6,822 nucleotides of DNA, taken from contig JAEURM010000105.1 of the NCBI GenBank assembly GCA_016789245.1, positions 1-6,822 on the forward strand, given 5' to 3'. This DNA comes from Anaerolineales bacterium. GTDB taxonomy: Bacteria > Chloroflexota > Anaerolineae > Anaerolineales > UBA6663. Below the pieces are notes generated by a model. The model was given only the letters and a program-made list of their open reading frames with translations. It was not told where the DNA came from and did not search any database. Positions 1 to 4,442 of the stretch are shown here, piece after piece; the first letter of the stretch is position 1; each line of letters opens with the position of its first letter. Position numbers and translations under genes: made by a program.

Positions 1-131
1 AACGTGCCAGCGACACGACCAGCGACCGACGGAGCATCGCCGGTCAATAGGACAACCTGTCTGCCCTTCTCGTGCAGCGCCTCGATCAATGGCTTCGCTT
101 CCGGGCGTATCTCGTCGCCCAGCCTGAACAG
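1..131 (-). CDS. P-type cation-transporting ATPase, internal fragment
   Basis: Read on the minus strand, this stretch is open throughout and encodes GDEIRPEAKPLIEAL, then about seven residues later VVLLTGD and VAGRVAG. This is the pattern of the phosphorylation (P) domain of P-type ATPases: a D-x-x-R-P-E segment followed by the TGD motif that contacts the phosphorylated aspartate and Mg2+. These enzymes are membrane pumps that move metal or other cations using ATP. Only about 43 residues are present. The fragment leaves the window at position 1 and loses ATPase-like character at about 120-135, where the plus strand becomes a different gene. The substrate cannot be told from this part. The family call is fairly safe, but whether this is a genuine gene remnant or an assembly artefact is open. 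Confidence 0.7.
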   Translation of the reverse strand, partial: MFRLGDEIRPEAKPLIEALHEKGRQVVLLTGDAPSVAGRVAGT

Positions 132-636
132 CGCCAAACAAGCGCTGGCAGAAATTGCCGCCACCGGCCAACTGAAAGACACCACGCCCATCATTTCCGC
201 CGCCGCGCCCGATTTTGCCGCGCGGCTTCAGAAATATGTTTCGCTAGTACGGCCCAATGATTACGTGGCGCTGATGGCATACTTTGAGCGCACGCCCAAA
301 CGCGAAAAACTTCTGCGCGAACTGCAAGCCGCCATCCGCGATAAGGCCAAGGCGGCCACCACCATTGGCTACGGGCCGCGCTTCTTGCATTCCACCGGCC
401 AATTACACAAAGGCGGCGCTAACAACGGCGTGTTCATCCAATTTATGGTGGATGACCCGGTGGATGCGCCGATTGAAGGCGAGCCGTACACCTTCTCGCA
501 ACTCAAGCAGGCGCAGGCGCTGGGTGATTACAAAGCGTTGGTGGCCCGCCGCCGCCGCGTTATCCGCGTCAACCTCGGCGCTCAACCAGAACGCGCCCTC
601 GCCAAAGTGCGGGATGCGCTGAAGGCCAAGAAATAA
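121..636 (+). CDS. Glucose-6-phosphate isomerase, C-terminal part, TAL-PGI fusion type (5' end missing)
   Basis: The C-terminal ~170 residues match the isomerase half of bifunctional transaldolase/phosphoglucose isomerase. The marker is GYGPRFLHSTGQLHKGG (roughly 370-417), which carries the His and Lys of the sugar-phosphate site, followed by NNGVFIQF, a YTFSQLKQAQALGD segment and a basic tail. This wording is typical of the TAL-PGI subfamily rather than stand-alone Pgi. The enzyme interconverts glucose-6-phosphate and fructose-6-phosphate in the cytosol; the fused transaldolase acts in the pentose phosphate pathway. A full fusion is roughly 900 residues or more, so most of the gene is absent. 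The frame stays open upstream to a GTG at position 4, but those ~39 codons are the antisense of a P-type ATPase, so that GTG is not a credible start. A 28-bp palindrome begins four bases after the TAA. Confidence 0.8.
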   Translation, partial: SLNSAKQALAEIAATGQLKDTTPIISAAAPDFAARLQKYVSLVRPNDYVALMAYFERTPKREKLLRELQAAIRDKAKAATTIGYGPRFLHSTGQLHKGGANNGVFIQFMVDDPVDAPIEGEPYTFSQLKQAQALGDYKALVARRRRVIRVNLGAQPERALAKVRDALKAKK

Positions 637-639
637 TCC

Positions 640-667
640 GTAGGGGCGGTTCGCGAACCGCCCCTAC
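640..667. repeat. Perfect 28-bp GC-rich palindrome
   Basis: The 12-base arm gtaggggcggtt (640-651) meets its exact reverse complement aaccgcccctac (656-667) around a self-complementary cgcg core. It lies just after the isomerase stop and just before the next ORF. As RNA it would form a strong hairpin, but no T-run follows on either strand, so a classical intrinsic terminator is not supported. The ends match those of the palindrome at 6556-6594 (gtagggg, then Y, then gg), which suggests one dispersed repeat family. Confidence 0.85.
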
Positions 668-670
668 AAA

Positions 671-1378
671 ATGATGCCCAGACCACGCGCGCGCACCCGC
701 TATGATATGGCCCTCCGGTCTCCGGCCCGGCTGGCCCCGCGCGTCATCCCCTCGGTGGATCCGTGGATTGCGGGCGAGATGTTTGTTTCCCCCCACATTG
801 AAGAACGGCGGCGCGGCTTTGCCATTTTGTTCGGCTCCGAAGTGGTGCGGCGCTCGTTGCTCACCATCCAATTGCTGGCCTCACGCGTAGATGAGCTGGA
901 TTTCAGCCTGCGCGCGCAAATTGTGCAAGCCCTCGCCGATTATTTTGAACTGCGTGGCTTGGAATATCGCTACCCCGTAGAAGTGCGCGTGGCCGCTGTG
1001 AGCCAACTGCGTAAGTTTGAGCGGCCCCAAATTTTGGCCCTGCTAGAAATTCACCAAGAAGCGCGTTCGGGCCGTGTGCGGCTGACGGCGGATGCGCTCT
1101 CCCGTTTGCTGGAACGTGTGCCCAACGCCGCCACACACCTCACGCGGTTAGCCGGGGAGCGCGGCTTGGAACTAAACCTGCGCCGCGAAGCCATTGAACT
1201 GATTGGCCGCGTCGGTTTTACCGAAGCGCAGAACGCGCTGGCCGGTTTAGAAACCCGCATCTCTGGCCGCCGCGCCGGCCAATTGGCCATGACGTTTGCT
1301 CCCTCAGACTACGCCGACGAGCAACAACTTCTGCCCGTCCTCCGCGCCACGCTCCAAATTCTGAACGAAACGGAATAG
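671..1378 (+). CDS. HEAT-like repeat protein, function unknown
   Basis: A 235-residue soluble protein with no signal peptide, membrane segment or catalytic motif. From about residue 100 to 200 it shows tandem helical pairs of roughly 30-33 residues, with the V/L-R-x-x-A-x-x-x-L pattern of HEAT repeats (EVRVAAVSQLRKF, RVRLTADALSRLLERV, NLRREAIELIGRVG). Such repeats form curved scaffolds that bind other proteins; no partner can be named from this window. The start is uncertain: ATG 671 sits four bases after the palindrome with no Shine-Dalgarno sequence, and the first 30 residues are basic and Pro-rich. ATG 707 or ATG 779 (MFVSPHIEE, where conserved-looking sequence begins) are alternatives. 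The gene is followed by a 139-base gap before tryptophan dioxygenase, so co-transcription is possible but not shown. Confidence 0.65.
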   Translation: MMPRPRARTRYDMALRSPARLAPRVIPSVDPWIAGEMFVSPHIEERRRGFAILFGSEVVRRSLLTIQLLASRVDELDFSLRAQIVQALADYFELRGLEYRYPVEVRVAAVSQLRKFERPQILALLEIHQEARSGRVRLTADALSRLLERVPNAATHLTRLAGERGLELNLRREAIELIGRVGFTEAQNALAGLETRISGRRAGQLAMTFAPSDYADEQQLLPVLRATLQILNETE

Positions 1379-1407
1379 AGTTTTTAGACGCCCGGATTGG
1401 CGTTACA

Positions 1408-1470
1408 CGTATTGCGTGTTGCGTAGTGCTTATAACGGCCATTTTTTACGGATACGAAATACGGAATACG
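1408..1470. repeat. Imperfect inverted repeat with a heptad pattern, upstream of tryptophan dioxygenase
   Basis: The left arm 1408-1426 (cgtattgcgtgttgcgtag) pairs with the reverse complement of 1452-1470 at 15 of 19 positions. Each arm is built from near-repeats seven bases long (attgcgt, gttgcgt on the left; acgaaat, acggaat on the right), with a 25-base centre. It occupies most of the gap between the HEAT-like gene and tdo, ending about 38 bases before the tdo ribosome binding site. It has no T-run typical of a terminator. It could be a degenerate dispersed repeat or a leader hairpin. Confidence 0.6.
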
Positions 1471-1507
1471 CCCTCCCCAACCGCCTTGCGGTAAACTGTA
1501 CCCACCC

Positions 1508-1512
1508 AGGAG
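1508..1512 (+). promoter_or_regulatory. Shine-Dalgarno site for tryptophan 2,3-dioxygenase
   Basis: AGGAG lies five bases before the ATG at 1518. It fixes that ATG as the start in preference to the upstream in-frame codon at 1416, whose extra 34 codons run through the inverted repeat and resemble no part of the family. Confidence 0.75.
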
Positions 1513-1517
1513 TTGCC

Positions 1518-2303
1518 ATGTCTGCCCCACTCACTTATTCATCCTACTTGCGCCTATCAGAAGTGCTCAACGCGCAAACGCCCAAATCCGTTGGGCCGGA
1601 GCATGATGAGATGCTGTTTATCGTCATCCATCAAGTGTATGAGCTGTGGTTCAAGCAAATTTTGCATGAAATAGATTATTTGAATGAGCGCCTGCGTGAG
1701 AATGATGCAACGCGCGCCCTGCACACTACGCGGCGCATCCTCACCATTCTCAAAACCGTCGTCTCGCAAATTGATGTGCTGGAAACCATGACGCCGCTGG
1801 AGTTCAACTCCTTCCGCAGTTTTTTGGAAGCGTCCAGCGGCTTTCAATCGGCGCAGTTCCGTGAGTTGGAATTTGTACTCGGTTACAAGCGGCTGGCCAT
1901 GCTCCAGCACTTTGCGGATGATGCTGAAGCTACGGCGCGCCTCCAACGCCGCTTTCAACAACCCACGCTGTGGGATGCGTTTTTGCATCATCTTCACCAG
2001 AACGGCTTTTCTCTGCCCGCCGAACAATTACAGCGGGATGTGACGCAAGCCGTTCAAGCCTCGGACGCTGTTCAGCACGTGTTGATTAGCGTGTACCGGA
2101 CGAACTCTGGTTTAGCACAACTGTGTGAACGGTTAGTGGATTTGGATGAAGGCTTGCAAGAGTGGCGCTACCGGCACGTAAAAATGGTGGAGCGCACCAT
2201 TGGCACAAAAAAGGGCACGGGCGGCTCAGCCGGCGTGGGCTACCTCAGCACCACGCTCAAGCCGTTTTTTCCAGATTTGTGGGCCATCCGCGCGGAGTTG
2301 TAA
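1518..2303 (+). CDS. kynA: Tryptophan 2,3-dioxygenase
   Basis: This haem enzyme opens the indole ring of L-tryptophan with O2 to give N-formylkynurenine, the first step of the kynurenine route; it is a cytosolic homotetramer in known cases. The 261-residue length is normal for bacterial members. Landmarks are TYSSYL (Tyr7, Tyr10), HDEMLFIVIHQVYELWFKQ (Phe34, His38 of the active site), EFNSFRSFLEASSGFQS (Arg100, expected to hold the substrate carboxylate), WRYRHVKMVERTIG (His220, proximal haem ligand) and KGTGGSAGVGYL (Thr234, substrate ammonium and carboxylate contact). These correspond to Phe51, His55, Arg117, His240 and Thr254 of the Xanthomonas enzyme. All key residues are present, so it should be active. 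ATG 1518 is chosen because of the AGGAG five bases upstream. No formamidase, kynureninase or other pathway gene is in the window, so the fate of the product is unknown. The next gene starts nine bases after the stop and may be co-transcribed. Confidence 0.95.
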   Translation: MSAPLTYSSYLRLSEVLNAQTPKSVGPEHDEMLFIVIHQVYELWFKQILHEIDYLNERLRENDATRALHTTRRILTILKTVVSQIDVLETMTPLEFNSFRSFLEASSGFQSAQFRELEFVLGYKRLAMLQHFADDAEATARLQRRFQQPTLWDAFLHHLHQNGFSLPAEQLQRDVTQAVQASDAVQHVLISVYRTNSGLAQLCERLVDLDEGLQEWRYRHVKMVERTIGTKKGTGGSAGVGYLSTTLKPFFPDLWAIRAEL

Positions 2304-2312
2304 AAAGCAACA

Positions 2313-2990
2313 ATGAAACTGAGAGAAAAAATTTCTCACCAATCACGCAAAGTTCGCCAAGGAATTTTCCTTCGCGGGTTTAGCGTTCTTGGCGTGAGAC
2401 TCATTTTTATTATTTTGATGTTAGGGGTAATTTTCGGGGTGAACTTGCCTGCCGCCGCCAAACCGTTAGCGCAAGGTACGCCCACGCCCGGTGGCCCACC
2501 ACGCGTGGAGGTGGCGTTTGGTGAAGAAGGCATCAACGTGCGCACTGGCCCGGGCACGGAATATGATTTAGTGGGTCGGATTATTGTGGGGCAAAGCGCT
2601 GAAATTGTTGGGCAAACCTTCAACGGCGATTTTTTGTGGTACAAAATCTCATACTTTGGTGGGCCGGAAAACTTGGGCTGGGTGTTCAGCCGCACCACGC
2701 GTGTGATTGGTGATGTAAGCAACATTCCCACCATCAGTGAAATTCCGCCTACGCCCACATTGCCGGCCACGCCTACCATTCCTTTTTCAGATGTAACGGT
2801 GACGCCAGACCCGGATGCTGGCCGTTTGCCTACGTTTACGCCGCCCGCCGCCGTGGCCCGGCCCACGCTCTTGCCGCCGGAAGGCCTTAATACAGGTGGC
2901 GGCAGTATCCCGCCTGCGCTGTTAATTGTGGTGCTGTTTGTAATTGGCCTGTTTGCGGGTTTGGTGGGGTTGATTAGGAGCCGTGGCTAA
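2313..2990 (+). CDS. Exported SH3b-domain protein with Pro/Thr-rich stalk and C-terminal membrane anchor
   Basis: Numbered from ATG 2313 (225 residues): a hydrophobic segment at about 28-45 followed by PAAAK looks like a signal peptide or anchor. A bacterial SH3 domain spans about 62-132 (INVRTGPGTEYDLVGRI, GQSAEIVG, WYKISYF, GWVFSRTTRV), and a Pro/Thr-rich linker spans about 138-195 (PPTPTLPATPTIP). A final membrane helix lies at about 201-220, followed by a short basic tail (RSRG). SH3b domains usually bind cell-wall peptides or other envelope ligands, so the domain is expected outside the membrane. The start is doubtful: codons 11-29 lie on an inverted repeat, and a GTG at 2394 would give a textbook signal peptide (VRLIFIILMLGVIFGVNL, then PAAA). 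Neither start has a clear Shine-Dalgarno sequence. It follows tdo by nine bases, with no evident functional link. Confidence 0.8.
   Translation: MKLREKISHQSRKVRQGIFLRGFSVLGVRLIFIILMLGVIFGVNLPAAAKPLAQGTPTPGGPPRVEVAFGEEGINVRTGPGTEYDLVGRIIVGQSAEIVGQTFNGDFLWYKISYFGGPENLGWVFSRTTRVIGDVSNIPTISEIPPTPTLPATPTIPFSDVTVTPDPDAGRLPTFTPPAAVARPTLLPPEGLNTGGGSIPPALLIVVLFVIGLFAGLVGLIRSRG
2343..2398. repeat. Imperfect inverted repeat overlapping the 5' end of the SH3b gene
   Basis: The ends tcacgc (2343-2348) and gcgtga (2393-2398) are exact reverse complements, and the centre is aaggaa-tt-ttcctt. The arms between match partially, with small insertions (cgcaaag, ttcgccaagg against ccttcgcggg, gcgttcttggcg). The element covers codons 11-29 when ATG 2313 is used and ends on the alternative GTG at 2394. 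The layout resembles the other degenerate inverted repeats in the intergenic gaps of this window. Confidence 0.55.
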
Positions 2991-2995
2991 ATCAG

Positions 2996-3247
2996 TTATT
3001 GGTTATTTATTATTGAGTGGCCCTTTTCCGTTAGCCAAAATGTAGCGGCGGGGAATTTTTTGTTGCTATCAATCAAGCCCGCTTCGGCCAATTTATCCAC
3101 CCAGTGGCGTTCCAATGTTTCTGGCGGGCGGCCATCAATAAAATGCAAGCGGAACTCTTTGTGGCCTTCAATATCCCGGTGCGCCTTAAGGGTGTGGCCC
3201 GCCGCAATGGCTTTGAGCAAACGTAAATGTTCCGCCGTTAACTTCAT
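2996..3247 (-). CDS. Small winged-helix-like protein, function unknown
   Basis: An 83-residue protein, not recognised as a named family. It starts with an amphipathic helix (LTAEHLRLLKAIAAG), then a charged strand-like section with HKEFRLHFIDG. It continues with a helix ending VDKLAEAGLIDS and a hairpin ATFWLTEKGHSII, the layout of a winged helix in which V-x-x-L-x-x-x-G-L-I ends the recognition helix and LTEKG forms the wing edge. A DNA-binding or protein-binding role is possible but unproven. ATG 3247 is the only sensible start. There is no strong Shine-Dalgarno sequence; TACAAT lies six bases upstream on the minus strand and could be a -10 box of a leaderless transcript. It is tail-to-tail with the SH3b gene (five bases between stops) and divergent from fabD (115-base gap). 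Codon use and composition look like its neighbours. Confidence 0.65.
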   Translation of the reverse strand: MKLTAEHLRLLKAIAAGHTLKAHRDIEGHKEFRLHFIDGRPPETLERHWVDKLAEAGLIDSNKKFPAATFWLTEKGHSIINNQ

Positions 3248-3266
3248 GCCTAAATTGTAACTGCAG

Positions 3267-3333
3267 AGGAACGCTGATGGCGCTGAAAATTGCTGAGAAC
3301 GCTGACTTTATTTATCTGCGCTATCTGCGTCCT
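3267..3333. repeat. Imperfect inverted repeat in the divergent gap before fabD
   Basis: The left arm (3267-3287, aggaacgctgatggcgctga and one more base) and right arm (3313-3333) pair with one single-base offset: agga is exact, then 12 of 15 bases match. The arms contain short repeats themselves (acgctga at 3271 and 3299; atctgcg at 3314 and 3323). A run of seven A follows at 3334-3340. The 115-base gap between the winged-helix gene and fabD must hold both divergent promoters, but I see no convincing -35/-10 pair. TAAAAT at 3351-3356 is seven bases ahead of the fabD start. Confidence 0.55.
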
Positions 3334-3362
3334 AAAAAAAGAAACTCAGTTAAAATCCCACT

Positions 3363-4307
3363 ATGCCAAATTTATCCCCCACCACCACCGCATTTGTTTT
3401 CCCCGGCCAAGGCTCACAAGTTGTGGGCATGGGCAAAGATTTAGCCGAAGCTTCCGCCGCCGCGCGCCAAACTTACGCTGAAGCGGATGACGTGCTGGGC
3501 TACGCGCTTTCCAAAATTTGCTGGGAAGGGCCAGAAGCCGAACTGAACGCCACGCTCAACACCCAACCGGCCTTACTGGTTTGCTCCATTGCGGCCATGC
3601 GCCTATTTCAAGAAAAGTTTGGCCCATTCACTCCAGCGTTCATGGCTGGGCACTCTGTAGGTGAAGTAACAGCGTTGGTGGCCGCTGGCGCTATCCCTTT
3701 TGCGGATGGTGTGCGCGTTCTGCGGGCGCGCGGTGAAGCGATGACGGCGGCTGGCCAACGCGCGCCGGGCGGTATGGCGGCCATTCTTAATTTAGATGCG
3801 CCCGTGCTGGCTGAAATTTGTGCGGAAGCCAGCGCGGCCACGGGCGGCGTGGTGCAAGTGGCCAATGATAATTGCCCGGGCCAAGTAGTGATTTCGGGTG
3901 ATGGGGCGGCGTTGGAGAAAGCGATGGAACTGGCAAAAGCCAAAGGCGCTAAACGGGCGCTGAAACTGGCGGTGAGCATTGCCGCGCACTCCGCCCTAAT
4001 GCAGAGCGGCGTGGCGCAGTACACCGAGGCCGTGAGTGCTGTGGCCATTCACGCGCCGCTCGTGCCCGTCATTAGTAACATCACCGCGCTACCGTTGCCA
4101 GATGAGGCCTCCATCCGCGCAGAATTACCCGCACAACTCACCAACCCCGTGCGCTGGACGGAGAGCGTGCGCTACTTAGCCGGGCAGGGCGTCACCACCT
4201 TCCTAGAGTTTGGCTCCAAAGATGTGCTCACCGGCCTGCTCAAACGCATTGAAGCCAACGCCACCGGCTTTGCGCTGGGTACTGTGGATGGGCTGGGGAA
4301 GCTGTAA
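3363..4307 (+). CDS. fabD: Malonyl-CoA:acyl carrier protein transacylase
   Basis: This cytosolic enzyme moves the malonyl group from CoA to the phosphopantetheine of acyl carrier protein, supplying the extender unit for type II fatty acid synthesis. At 314 residues it is the normal FabD length. The N-terminal VFPGQGSQ carries Gln16 of the oxyanion hole; GHSVGE carries the nucleophile Ser98; LRARGEAM holds Arg123, which binds the malonyl carboxylate; and VSIAAHSALM holds the catalytic His209. These match Gln11, Ser92, Arg117 and His201 of E. coli FabD. The ferredoxin-like insert (VVQVANDNCPGQVVISGD) and the C-terminal NPVRWTESV and LEFGSKDVLTGLLKRI motifs are also present. It stands alone here without fabH, fabF, fabG or acpP. 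No Shine-Dalgarno sequence precedes ATG 3363; a TAAAAT seven bases upstream would fit a very short leader or leaderless mRNA. Confidence 0.95.
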   Translation: MPNLSPTTTAFVFPGQGSQVVGMGKDLAEASAAARQTYAEADDVLGYALSKICWEGPEAELNATLNTQPALLVCSIAAMRLFQEKFGPFTPAFMAGHSVGEVTALVAAGAIPFADGVRVLRARGEAMTAAGQRAPGGMAAILNLDAPVLAEICAEASAATGGVVQVANDNCPGQVVISGDGAALEKAMELAKAKGAKRALKLAVSIAAHSALMQSGVAQYTEAVSAVAIHAPLVPVISNITALPLPDEASIRAELPAQLTNPVRWTESVRYLAGQGVTTFLEFGSKDVLTGLLKRIEANATGFALGTVDGLGKL

Positions 4308-4308
4308 T

Positions 4309-4442
4309 CCACGAAGGCACACGAAGAAGCACGAAGCGGCGAGTCATCGACTCGCCGCTATTTATTTCTCAGTATCAAGTTTGAAAACCCTGCAATTAAA
4401 GTTCTTCGTGTGTCTTCGTGCTGAACTTAGTGTGCTTCGTGG
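4309..4442. repeat. 134-bp composite inverted-repeat element between two stop codons
   Basis: The element begins with ccacgaag (4309-4316) one base after the fabD TAA and ends with cttcgtgg (4435-4442) directly against the transglutaminase stop. The left arm carries acgaag three times at an exact 10-base spacing (4311, 4321, 4331). The right arm carries cttcgtg at 4404, 4414 and 4435 and a degenerate cttagtg at 4426. Arm pairing is good over about 28 bases with small gaps. A separate perfect hairpin (4335-4359) sits just inside the left arm. The structure resembles a small non-coding dispersed element; no transposase or ORF is inside. Confidence 0.7.
4335..4370 (+). terminator. Candidate hairpin terminator after fabD
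   Basis: Arms of 11 bases (agcggcgagtc, 4335-4345; gactcgccgct, 4349-4359) flank an atc loop, with perfect pairing. The T-rich stretch atttatttct follows, as in an intrinsic terminator, 27 bases after the fabD stop. On the minus strand no T-run follows, so it is a weaker candidate for the transglutaminase transcript. It may equally be a palindromic repeat unit that happens to work as a terminator. Confidence 0.5.

Noticed and set aside
4..120. GTG at position 4 as the true start of a 210-residue isomerase-related protein
   Set aside because: The first ~39 codons are the antisense of a P-type ATPase fragment and do not resemble any isomerase; the frame is open there by chance.
1431..1436. TATAAC as a -10 box for tryptophan dioxygenase
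   Set aside because: The nearest TTGCGT lies at a 13-base or shorter spacing and both are part of the heptad repeat, so a promoter cannot be supported.
1416..1517. N-terminal extension of tryptophan dioxygenase from position 1416
   Set aside because: The added residues are encoded by the inverted repeat and spacer, whereas ATG 1518 has AGGAG at proper spacing and begins where family similarity begins.
1557..2027. 156-codon minus-strand open frame
   Set aside because: Lies fully antisense to tryptophan dioxygenase, whose conserved motifs explain the region; no recognisable protein features.
2323..2337. Short AT-rich palindrome gagaaa-aaa-tttctc as an operator or terminator
   Set aside because: Six-base arms in an A-rich stretch within coding sequence are expected by chance often enough; no supporting context.
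2336..2866. 176-codon minus-strand open frame
   Set aside because: Antisense to the SH3b gene; low-complexity Gly/Val/Thr-rich translation that reflects the Pro/Thr-rich stalk on the other strand.
4309..4442. CRISPR array suggested by repeated acgaag units
   Set aside because: The units are 6-7 bases, spaced 10 bases apart and mirrored in inverse orientation; there are no 23-50 base direct repeats with spacers and no cas genes.
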